Source: Podocnemis expansa (Eukaryota; Chordata; Testudines; Podocnemididae). From it: a stretch of 64,000 bases of DNA. Of this stretch, positions 1-9,395 are shown piece after piece (position 1 is the stretch's first letter; the number at the start of each line of letters is the position of its first letter). The DNA lies in NCBI GenBank assembly GCA_007922195.1, contig ML681998.1, positions 20,223,663 through 20,287,662 on the forward strand. Reading direction: 5' to 3'. Made by a program: the position numbers and the translations under genes. The notes under the pieces were generated by a model. That model saw nothing but the letters and a program-made list of their open reading frames with translations, was not told the DNA's origin and ran no database searches.

Positions 1-409
1 GTACTTCTTGCTCATATAATCTTTAAATGTAACAACACCATTCCTTATATTTTTTAACTGAGAGCATGATGGAATTAGTTTTCCACAGCTTTATAAATGT
101 ATTTTAATGGATCTTTTAGTGGTTGTAAGCTCACTGAAGTGTGTGTAAAGGGAAAAAGAAATTTATTTTCGATTACAAGAGAGAGGGAGCAGATGAGAAT
201 ACTATCTGTAACAAGCTTTGTAATGTATAGGACTTCATAGCAGTGGGAAATAAGTCTTTAAAAGTATCTGTAATAGTTATTTCCTTATCAACTTTGTTGG
301 TGTTATGAGAAAAAAACAAGATGTCATACTTTAATTCCATGACCTGTCACTAATTTAAAAATGATTAGATGTCTTTTAATTGCAATGCGTCAAATGTTTC
401 CTCTCCCAG
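1..409 (+). other. RIMS2: RIMS2 intron, 3' part
   Basis: Non-coding A+T-rich sequence upstream of the first exon in the window. It ends in a pyrimidine tract (tttcctctcccag) with the acceptor AG at 408-409. The upstream exons of the gene lie outside the window. No repeat is recognised here. Confidence 0.85.
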
Positions 410-511
410 GTGATATCCAGGTGGGAATGATGGACAAAAAAGGACAGTTGGAGGTGGAAATAATACGAGCCCGTGGCCTTGTTGTAAAACCAGGTTCAAA
501 GACACTGCCAG
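410..511 (+). CDS. RIMS2: RIMS2 exon: start of the C2B domain (partial gene)
   Basis: RIMS2 (RIM2) is a presynaptic active-zone scaffold that docks and primes synaptic vesicles and tethers calcium channels. This 102-bp exon starts in a split Gly codon (one base comes from the previous exon) and reads DIQVGMMDKKGQLEVEIIRA, then RGLVVKPGSKTLP, which is the entry and first strands of the C-terminal C2B domain. The acceptor is AG at 408-409 and the donor is CCAG|GTGAGA at 511/512. The exon ends after the first base of an Ala codon that the next exon completes. The choice of RIMS2 over RIMS1 rests on residues as I know the family (VGMMDKKG, IIRARGLVVKPGSKTLP); RIMS1 differs at several of these positions. 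The open frame continues at both ends of the exon, but those extensions are intron. Confidence 0.94.
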
Positions 512-1511
512 GTGAGAAAAGAAGAGCACGTTTATGTGAATAGGAATACCTTGCTAACATACTAAATTCTGTCTGCAGATAATTTTCTGAGGCTTTGCCA
601 CTGTTCAAGTTGAGTGAAATATATTAACAGAGAGCTAATAACAGTGGGTTATAACATACACTGTAGTTTGAAATGTAAAAATATATTGGCCCGGTATAAA
701 AACCTACATGTGCATGTAAAGATTCAGTCTCAACCCTGACTTCCAGAGAAAATGTTAACAATATATCTCTTTGGCAGTGCTGTGCTTTGGGCTGCCCATA
801 AAAAACTAAAGGACTAATTAAATAATGGCAAATGCTTCTTTGGCGATTGAGCAGGGAAAAGAAGCGTGTGTTCAAGATGTGACATAAGTAATATATTGGA
901 GAGGAGAAAGTGAACGAAAAGCTTAGCATAGATACCTAGAATGCAGACAGGTATCTGATGTTTTATTTCTTGGATTTTGAACTATTGTCCTGCTATGTTA
1001 ATATACAGTGTTGAATGAAGGGACACTACAGTGATATGTTTAGTAAGTTCTCCTGTCAAAACAGAAATCAGTTCAGAGTTTCTCTCTTCAATAGTTTTTG
1101 CCTTGCAGATAGTTTGAAAGCATAAACTACTTGGGACTTCATCCAAACACCACCGAAGTCTGTGTGCTTCGTTTACTTGTTAGGCTTTGGATCAGACTCT
1201 AGTTTTGTGGCAGATACTGTACATTGAAGAAGTGTTAGTTTGGGTTTTTAGTTCAAAAACTGAATTGATTCATGAAGTCCACAGTACTAAAAGAGGGAGA
1301 AACAGAGAAACTTTGTGATCCAATGTACATGAGTATATCACATAAAGGTAACAGTTCATAATTACTGAATACTGTTTTTGTGCACTTGTTTGATCAAGGT
1401 ATTTATCTGCTAAATAGCAGGACTTAGCAAATGGTGATAGAACACTGAAGTTGGCATGCAAATTCTGGATTAGCCTTCCACTTACTCTTCTTCACTTTCT
1501 TCCCCTCTAAG
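512..1511 (+). other. RIMS2: RIMS2 intron (1.0 kb)
   Basis: The intron runs from the GTGAGA donor at 512 to a TCTAAG acceptor at 1510-1511. It is A+T-rich, with no recognised repeat and no coding potential on either strand. Confidence 0.85.
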
Positions 1512-1651
1512 CACCATACGTAAAGGTGTATCTTTTAGAAAATGGAGCCTGCATAGCCAAAAAGAAAACAAAGGTAGCAAGAAAAACGCTGGAACCTCTT
1601 TATCAGCAACTTTTGTCATTTGAAGAAAGTCCTCAAGGAAAAGTTTTACAG
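1512..1651 (+). CDS. RIMS2: RIMS2 exon: C2B polybasic strand
   Basis: This 140-bp exon completes the Ala codon and reads PYVKVYLLENGACIAKKKTK, then VARKTLEPLYQQLLSFEESPQGKVLQ. The lysine/arginine-rich stretch (KKKTKVARK) is the polybasic beta-4 surface of C2 domains; in RIM proteins this surface is associated with acidic phospholipid and partner binding (family knowledge). RIM C2 domains are generally described as not binding calcium, and the aspartate pattern here is weak, as expected. The donor is ACAG|GTGATT at 1651/1652. The exon ends in phase 0, which matches the following exon exactly. Confidence 0.95.
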
Positions 1652-3331
1652 GTGATTTGTATCATTATTTTTGTTTACCTCCAAATGTTTCACTTGTGTT
1701 ATTCTCACTGTACTGAGCCAAAGACTTCCCTCCATGAGTCATTCTATGAGTCCTGTTATTTCAAAGCCTGGCTAAGCTACCATAGCAATGCTTTACGCTT
1801 GACTGATGATTAGCCAGGAAGACGTGCTGAATGAACATTGATCATGACACACAGGCGAATGAGAACAGGCACGAGGAAGAATTTAACTGTCAGGATGCAA
1901 CTTTATTAAACTTAATTCCCAGGTTATCTGCCCCATCTCCATGTAATAGGCATTTAACTGACTTCTGTCAAATAGCCTGTAAATCAATGTGTAATTTCCA
2001 CCGCTTATCCCTAGGATTCAGCAGGCTTTGAATCCTTTGCTGAATCCTCTTACCCTCTGTGCTGAAAGTACCAAAAATGGAACTCTCAGTCTGCAAAGTC
2101 TTCAGGTCTCCCCCTTTCCCGTAGGTCTGAGGTCCACCAGTAAGGTGCCAGGTCTCTGATGTCTGGTCATCGGCCTTTCTGGCCTTTTATCTACACTGTA
2201 CAGTGATTGCAAGTTGTGATGAATTAAACATTCATACAGATTCCTATTATTAAATTTCTAAGTCCTGTTCCTTTTTAACTTGACCATATCACCATGATGC
2301 TATGAGGAAAGTGAAAAAAAAACTAACAAGCCTCAGCCAGTTTGAGACCAATGGTGAAAAAATCCTTCCTGACTTCTAAAATAGTTCAGTAGCAATCTAG
2401 AAACACATTGCCTTTATTATGTAACTCATGTGAGGGGGTGTGGATTGCTAAAACGGAACAAGAGGACAAACTTGGACATAGGGTTTAGATTGTGGGTTGT
2501 GAGGAGCCAATCTGCTCTCATCTCTCTCTGGCTAGACAATAGGTGGTTGAGCACCCAGGAAGATGAGGGGCCCAGCCCTGAGTATATTCCCTCTTTCATT
2601 ACAAAGCTGTCCAGCACATTGTGGATTCAGTCAAGTCTCCCACTCACTAATCTGTGTTGGTGGCCTTAATATGAGCATATTTTGCTTATACTAAATACAG
2701 GGGTTCCATTTCAGACTGTGCCTCATTTTTTTAGTCCTTTTCTAACTAGGCATGTAAAAATTTGTTTAATTAAGAATCCAAAGATAGAATTTTTAAATGG
2801 TTAAACACATGGGGGACGGCTGTGATGGGCTCGACTCCTCCCCACCCTCCACTGCACAAGCTCACGTGGAGCTGAATCCAGATGCAGCTCTCCCTTTCTT
2901 TTCCCTCCCCCCATACTCTGTGTGTGCAGGAGGAGTTGCATGGGGTTCCCGCTTCGTGACTCTCCTGGAGCAAGAGCTGATCAGGTGCTCTCACTTACAG
3001 GGAGCTGAGCCCAGCTGCCATTCGCCGTCCCACCAATTTAAATGGTAATCAGCTGGGGAAAGGAACAAACCTTTAAACAGCTGATTATCATTTAAATTGC
3101 TGGGCTTTTACATCCCTATTTTTAACTCGATTAATGGGTTTACAGCCCAGAGTACTCCTATGGCCGTATTGTTATAGTAGGTTCAAGGCAAGACCACGCC
3201 AAATTTCAAATACACCATCTTCCATTGGATGGATTGTTTGTTAATAAGTAAGTGGTTGGATCTGAAGAACTGGTCACAGCAGATCACAGTGTTGCTGAAA
3301 CTTCTCTATCTTTTGTTTGCTTTACCAACAG
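1652..3331 (+). other. RIMS2: RIMS2 last intron (1.7 kb)
   Basis: The intron lies between the GTGATT donor and the acceptor at 3330-3331 (tttaccaacag). It contains a hAT insertion at 2747-3118. The stretch at about 2320-2375 has the wording of a minus-oriented CR1 fragment (aatccttcctgac) but is too short to be sure. The open frames here are not coding. Confidence 0.85.
2747..3118. mobile_element. hAT-type non-autonomous DNA transposon in the RIMS2 last intron
   Basis: The 372-bp element begins TAGGCATGTAAAAAT and ends TTTTACATCCCTA, an imperfect terminal inverted repeat. It is flanked by near-identical 8-bp duplications, TTTCTAAC (2739-2746) and TTTTTAAC (3119-3126), as expected for hAT transposition. 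The interior includes a pyrimidine-rich stretch and several ATTTAAAT-like palindromes. I see no transposase. Confidence 0.72.
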
Positions 3332-3550
3332 ATAATTGTTTGGGGAGACTATGGACGTATGGATCACAAATCTTTTATGGGAGTGGCACAGATACTTTTA
3401 GATGAACTGGACTTGTCAAATATGGTGATTGGATGGTTCAAACTTTTCCCCCCTTCCTCCTTAGTAGATCCAACTTTGGCCCCTCTGACTAGAAGAGCTT
3501 CCCAATCATCTCTTGAAAGTTCAACAGGACCTTCTTATGCTCGCTCATAG
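3332..3550 (+). CDS. RIMS2: RIMS2 terminal coding exon: end of C2B and C-terminus
   Basis: The exon starts in phase 0 after acceptor AG 3330-3331 and reads IIVWGDYGRMDHKSFMGVAQ, then ILLDELDLSNMVIGWFKLFP, the last strands of the C2B sandwich. The serine-rich tail follows (SSLVDPTLAPLTRRASQSSL, ESSTGPSYARS) and ends at TAG 3548-3550. The tail with its Arg-Arg-Ala-Ser motif is a hallmark of RIM1/RIM2. Together the three exons give 153 residues without a frameshift or stop, so this is an intact gene end. The open frame before 3332 is intron read-through. Confidence 0.96.
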   Translation: MIVWGDYGRMDHKSFMGVAQILLDELDLSNMVIGWFKLFPPSSLVDPTLAPLTRRASQSSLESSTGPSYARS

Positions 3551-5985
3551 CAACTGTGAAACTGTTGTCATAGCAACCAGCGTTACAAAAATAAATGACA
3601 GGTCGCAAACCCTGGTAACACTGCATGCTTAATGTTGTGTCTTCTGAGCCTGTTTCTAGGGCTACAAAGCGATCCTGTGTTCTCAGAGGAAGTTGCACAC
3701 ATTGTGCACTAAGGAAGGCCCTCAGGTGAAAGAGTGGAGCTGTAAAGGATGAACAGGCTTGGAGTTCAGTGACACTCAGTTTTGGTCCAATCTGAAGCCA
3801 TGGATTAAACTAAAAAAATCAATGTGTTTCATGCAACAAAAGTCCTTTTCAATGGCATATCTATTTTGTTGCTCCCTTTTAACTGCCCCGCAAACTCTGG
3901 TTATGCCACAGATCTGGAGCTACACCCCTGCCCTATGAAGCCATGTTACAAGTTGGTAGCATAGTAGGCATCAGCAGAACAATTAAAGATTATAAGACCA
4001 TCAGAAAAGAAAAATCAGCTGTCAGATGGAACAAAGACCATGAAGAAATCTCTTCATCCTGGAATGTTTTAAAAGTAGTAGTGGCAGGCTTCATACTTCC
4101 AGCTATTGCTACAGTGAGACCCCAGATACAATGGACTCTCTGAAAAATAAAATTCTGTGGATATACTGTCCTGTATGAAATTAAAGAAACTTTTTTGCAT
4201 GGACACAGATTTAGCTGAATACTTAAATTATTTTCTTGGGGCTGCAACTTGCAAAAAAAAAAAAAAGAATAAATCAGCCATTTTCAACAATTTATATTAT
4301 TTTTAAAAGTAAATTTCACTAGTGCATGGTTTTAAAAGGGAGAGAATGCAACAAGGTGATACAAAGACACACCACGTTTATCATTCTTTAAACCAACCAT
4401 GGTCTGTGTTTTTGCAGACATATATTAAAAATAAAAGATGATAATTTCTAGCTAATATTTAAAATTCTGTTTATGTGACAAGAAATAAGTGTAATATATT
4501 AAAATTTATTTAAATGTAAAAGGTTCAAGCCTTGTAAAGTTCAACATTATGTGCAAATTGTACACTTCTTCTCCCTCCTTTCTCTCTCTTCTTAATCTCC
4601 TTTGGCTCTTTTTTTCCCCACTCTTACTTTCCAGGATGATCCATTATATCCTAAACTGCTGCCTTTTCACTCACTAGTCTTTTATGCCCCATATTTGGTT
4701 CAGGGTTGCAGATTGTTCTGCATTTCTGAATTCTTGAAGAAGAATATTGTTTAAGAACTTACTTTTTTTCAAGCATGTTGAAAAGGATTTTGCAACATGG
4801 CTTGGGAGTACATTAAAGTAATTCAGCATGTCTTTGATAAAGAAGATATTTGAACATTTTGCAATTTATTGTACAGTGCATGGTAACTTATTTTCATTTT
4901 GTTTTTCACCTTCAAATTGAATTCTACAGCAAAATACTGGAATCACTTGGCCATTGTAAGATGTCTTCAATCCATTTGTTTTCAGCACCAGCATCATTCA
5001 TTCAAAGAATGACCTATAATTTCTTGAAGGTGTTGGAGAGAGAAAAAAATGAACCAAATGTTTGATTTTTAGGAACTAAATTTCAGCAGTTTCATTTGAA
5101 CTGAGCCAAATAAATTGCTATGTACTTGGAGTCATAATAAACTACTGAGGTTATTAATTCTTCAGAACTCTTCTGCTGTAACGTTCAATTTTTCATGATC
5201 AATATTTGTGATGGCAAAGATGTAATTAGTGAACATCCATCTGCCATAAAAATGTCAAACTTCAACTTGTAATTGCCTTAAAGTAAAACATGCACAGTTA
5301 TTTGACACCATCAGCGCAAGCCTAAATACAAAGGCAACAGATGATAAAACACCTGTCTCATGTAGTGGGCAGTTCCTACCATTGGGTAGTGCTGCAAATT
5401 GAGATTTCTCTTTCACATCTCATATTTAAAGGGAATGTAACTGGCTAACATTTAATGACAAACTGTCTCATTTTTGGGGTCTTTATATGCCTTTAATACA
5501 TATTTATTGTTTAGTGTTGAAGACTTGCAATAATTGTTGAAATACGCATCGCATTTAACTTTGAATTAAGGCCATGCACGCACAACATTCTAATCTTTGA
5601 AAAATTCATTAATGGTGCCCATTAGAAAACCATCCATGCTTCATAAGAGTGCAAAAGTAATAACAGTATCACTTTGTATGCCTTTTTTTATGTGATGTAA
5701 TACAATACACGTCAAGACTATGTCTTGTCATTCTGAGAGTATACAATAGATCAATGTTAAACCAATGAACAGATTGGCGAAACTGTCTGTTAAAATATTT
5801 TAGACACCTGTGTACCAGCAACAAATAAATGCTAAAGACATACAGTCTACTATATCCCCTAGAATTTAAAAAAGTAAATAACTGTTTTCCTGATACCATC
5901 AGATGCAGTTACACATACTTTTATGCATAGTCCTATATAAATTATTTCTAATTTTAAAAAGGAGGAAATGATCATACGGAAGGAT

Positions 5986-6120
5986 TGTACATACTTGCAT
6001 TATGCAGTATTTATTTTAAAATTTAATGTATTTTTTTTAATTTTCACACATCTGCAATTCTACTTATGATTTAGTCATGTAAATAGCACTGTTCCAGTGA
6101 TCACTGCTGTCTTGTACATA
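5986..6120 (+). promoter_or_regulatory. Cluster of three Pumilio-type sites in the RIMS2 3' UTR
   Basis: The RNA-sense strand carries TGTACATA at 5986-5993, TGTAAATA at 6078-6085 and TGTACATA at 6113-6120. Each matches the PUM consensus UGUANAUA. They sit 115-250 nt upstream of the proposed poly(A) signal, a usual position for post-transcriptional control of neuronal mRNAs. The match is seen directly; binding is inferred. Confidence 0.55.
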
Positions 6121-6234
6121 GTATGTTTTAAAAGTTAAAGGGAATTACAGTTGGAAAAAAGGGCAGATTAGGCCTGTAATGAACACCAACTAATGTAAAT
6201 CAAATTCATTCTGGTGATGGTATTTAACACTTTA

Positions 6235-6262
6235 AATAAAACATTTTCTTTACAGAATTGGT
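6235..6262 (+). terminator. RIMS2: Probable distal poly(A) signal of RIMS2
   Basis: AATAAA at 6235-6240 is followed about 20-40 nt later by a TGATGTTTTTTTTCTT tract, giving the usual hexamer plus U/GU-rich downstream element. Cleavage would fall near 6255-6262. Confidence 0.6.
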
Positions 6263-6892
6263 ACATGATGTTTTTTTTCTTACTTAATGGGATGACTTCC
6301 ACCATTCTTTAAAGGAAGCTGTGATCGTCATGGAGCATTGCACAGGAAAATGAAAGAATAATGTAGCTTTTATTTTCAGAACAATAATGAAATGAAATGC
6401 AACTCTTAATACTACAGCTCTCTTACTGCCAATAGGAGAGGTTTTCTTCATCTTCTAGTCACTGTATTGTAATACGAAACTGTAGAAAATCAAACTTTGA
6501 AGTACAACATTGTACTCCATCCCTGAATGCAGCATTATTTGGCACCGTTGGATAAGGTGACACACAGCAACCTAGCACAAACCCTCTATCCCATCTCTAT
6601 GCACATTAGTGGCTCACAGTGGCCATGTGCAGCGGTTTAAGAAATGAGAGGAGAGTGTTGCCATTGCTTCTTTAGCAATCTATTCCTGTTGGCCAAAATC
6701 CCCTGAAAAGGGGAAGCATAGAACTCAGATGGGAAGTACACTAGCAACAGTGGAGCAGTTTCAACTGCAGTCTGTCTGCGAGAGGGTGGGAGATGGCTCT
6801 CTACACCTGAATCCCTGCACAGAACTGCAGCACAAAGACTGTTTGTTCAGGCTTTGACCAAAATTTGTGATTTGCTCTTATGAGCTCTATAC
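6263..6892. other. Intergenic, nothing recognised
   Basis: I see no coding frame, repeat terminus or RNA gene in this stretch downstream of RIMS2. Confidence 0.6.
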
Positions 6893-7273
6893 CAGGGCTC
6901 TCAAACATGCAGCCTGTGGGCTGCATGTGGCCCCTAAAGCTATTTCCTGTGGCTGCCATGACACTATCATTACTGATATTTTCAATATTGTTGTATGAAA
7001 AGGTTTCAGTGGTGCGGTCCTTGGGCTAACATACTAGTCCTCATGCAGCCCCAGGGCCACTGCAACCTGGTAAGCCCAGTAAGCCTTGCAGGGGGCACCA
7101 ATGTTTGAGTGGCGCCAAAATGGGGACTCCGCTGTTGTGTTGCACTGATGATGTCACTTGTCTGCTCTGGTGTCTGCTGTGCTGCAGGGGGGCACCGGAA
7201 ACCCTAGCGCCGTTCCTGTGCAGCCCTGTACTAGTCCTCATGTGGCCTTCATGATTGGCGTTAGAGACCCCTG
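6893..7273. mobile_element. hAT-type element, CAGGGCTCTCAAAC ends, with nested insertion
   Basis: Left end CAGGGCTCTCAAAC, right end TTAGAGACCCCTG. The flanks are 8-bp duplications CTCTATAC (6885-6892) and CTCTATGC (7274-7281), 7 of 8 identical. The interior (cagcctgtgggctgcatgtggcc) resembles the second copy at 15225-15436, so the two belong to one family. A 183-bp segment inserted at 7046-7228 splits it. Confidence 0.8.
7046..7228. mobile_element. Unclassified insertion flanked by a 14-bp direct repeat
   Basis: TACTAGTCCTCATG occurs at 7032-7045 and again at 7229-7242, on either side of a GC-richer 183-bp segment inside the hAT element. A duplication of that length fits target-primed retrotransposition (SINE or retrocopy) better than hAT or Harbinger. 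I do not recognise the inserted sequence, and no clear A-rich tail is visible. Confidence 0.5.
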
Positions 7274-7281
7274 CTCTATGC

Positions 7282-8280
7282 CATGTATGCTAGTTCTCAC
7301 TAATGAATGAGTAACCCACCTCTGAAATGGGGACATAGATTCAATATAGCATTAAATAATCCATCTAGCTTTTGTATCATGAATGTCTGGCAAAGACTGA
7401 TTAATGCAAACTGAATGATGGTGCACTTTACCCGGGACTATAATATGTGGGTATAATGCCAATGTAATCTTTAGGAATGTGTACCCCTTGGTTTCCCAGC
7501 TGTATCTCCTGAACTGGGAGCACTATATTCAGAATATATATTGTTGTACTGGAGGGTGTTGGGCACTGCCAACAAGTGTGTGTGATTTATGAGCAATCAC
7601 AGATCTTGCTGAAGGCGATGCCCAGAGGCTACATGGAAGGCCTGAACAAGGACTAACTCAAAGAGAATAAGAGAGGTTTCCCTGGGAACTGATTGCAGTT
7701 TAGGGGCGAAGACATTCTTTGGACTGTAGCTCTGGGTGCCTGTATCAGAAGCAGGCATACTGGAGCAATTTTTATAATGGGGGTGCTGAGAACCAGCTTA
7801 CTCATCTGTAAGCCCGATACATAATGGAGCTCACTTCAAGCCAGGGGTGCAATAGCACCCCTAGTTTCAGTACCATTAATAGAAGCAAAGTGCCAGGGAA
7901 AAGCAAGAGAAACAGTGGACATGGCAGTGAGGGGAAGCTAAGAGAGAATTGCTTTTGAGCAGAGAGCTGGTGGCAAAGATGGGCTTGGATTTGTGAGCCA
8001 ATAACTTTCTCCTGTTTGTTCCTATGTTTTCAGGGAAACAGGACTTTGTATTCATTCTTCATAAATAAGCAGAACTGCACCATGGAAACACCCAACTCTG
8101 TCTTCTAACAAAAATAGTTACAAGGCCTGCATATAACCCTAACTACTCAGACCAAAAGGGGAAACAATAGGGAGCCACTTGTCAACAAGCTGCATAGTCA
8201 TAGGATTTAATGTTTCTTGGGGGATCTCCATCAGTTTGCTATTGGCCTCATTGTACTTTCTCCTTCCCCTATTTCCATTA
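7282..8280. other. Intergenic, nothing recognised
   Basis: No convincing gene, repeat end or RNA in about 1 kb. Several short frames are open by chance. Confidence 0.55.
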
Positions 8281-8299
8281 ATTTCTAATGGAATCAAAC

Positions 8300-8660
8300 C
8301 ATCTGTCACCATTTTGAACCTAACAATCTAGTTTTACTGATTATGGAGGCAATTTACTTAGCCAGGGACCCATTACTAAAGATAGTGCTTGCCAAATACT
8401 TGAACTGATCCATAGCTATCTGCTGTGTGCCTTGGAGGAAAATGGCAGCTGCTGGGACTTTGGAACGTGGTGCTGCTTGGAACAAAATCTCTGTCTTACT
8501 GCGACTGATGGTGAGGCCAAAAAGCTGGGATGCGTCAGAAAACCCTGTCAGTGGTGATCTGAAAGTTATCATGTCTCTGGGCCATAAAGCTGCAGTCATC
8601 TTCAAAAAGTGCCTCAACAAGAATTCTCTTCAATGTATTAGGGCAGCACCATCTCGAATG
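8300..8660 (-). mobile_element. LINE reverse transcriptase fragment, inverted 5' part
   Basis: Read on the minus strand this encodes an eroded reverse transcriptase segment. It includes an (F)ADD-type remnant, read ALFEDDCSFM in one frame, followed after a frameshift by DASQLFGLTISRSKTEILFQ and DQFKYLASTIFSNGSL, the motif C to thumb region of APE-type LINEs. The clade is uncertain but it is clearly not the CR1 family seen elsewhere in the window. Stops and frameshifts make it a fossil. It abuts the plus-strand continuation at about 8668. Confidence 0.7.
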
Positions 8661-8667
8661 CTGGTTT

Positions 8668-9395
8668 TCTTGATAAGGAAATAGCTTCTGGAATCAATAA
8701 AGCTAACAAGGCCTTTGACTCCAAAACAAAGTACTTCATCAACACAATATTTGGCTCTCCACCAAACTGAAAAGCTATGGTACAGTGGTTCTATCATCTC
8801 TCAGGTATGGATCTGAGACATGGACTCTACAGATGGTACATTAAGCAGCTTGGGCAAGTTCACATACACTTTCTCCAGTCAATAATGAGCATTCATGGGA
8901 AAGGCACTGTGACTGGTATTAAGGTCCTTAAGCAAGCAAACACAAGCAGCATTGAGGCAGTGCTAGAAGAGCACAACTTAGGTGAACCAAATGTGTCATC
9001 ACCACTGCCTCCAACACAGATCTTGTAAGCACTGTGTATGGGGAGCTGAAGCAGGGCCAGTGAAAGGTGGGTCATTCATACGAACACTACAAAGATAACC
9101 TGAAGTGTAGTCTTCACTTGGAAGGCATTGGTCTTGAAGAACTCAAGTGAGTATCTCAGAACAGGACTCACTGGTGGGCTCTGAGAAGATCAGCATGTAA
9201 TAAGTTTCAGTAGCCTCAAAAAAATCATGTCCAGGCTGCCAATGAAAGGTACCACTGAGCCGCATCATCAAGCATTATAGATGCAGGCTTCCCTTGCCCT
9301 CAGAGTAACCAAATCTACATCAGGGATCGGACTGCAGAGGCATCTGCATAGCTACAGTTGAGAAGTGCACCAGTAGTGTCATCGTCAGACTACCA
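8668..9395 (+). mobile_element. LINE ORF2 C-terminal fragment, forward 3' part
   Basis: The plus strand reads LDKEIASGINKANKAFDSKT near 8669. After a shift it reads YGSETWTLYRWYIKQLGQVH and ANTSSIEAVLEEHNLG, the carboxy-terminal segment that follows the thumb in many non-LTR retrotransposons. Weak similarity continues to about 9,395 with many stops. It joins logically to the end of the inverted fragment at 8300-8660, so the two are probably one 5'-inverted insertion. Confidence 0.7.

Larger units (their letters stand above)
3551..6262 (+). other. RIMS2: Probable RIMS2 3' UTR
   Basis: About 2.7 kb of A+T-rich sequence follows the stop codon. It has no recognisable repeat and no coding frame, in contrast to the repeat-packed sequence after 6.9 kb. 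Internal AATAAA hexamers at 4146, about 4267 and about 5104 could give shorter forms. The best distal end is AATAAA at 6235-6240. The extent is inferred; transcript data would settle it. Confidence 0.65.
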
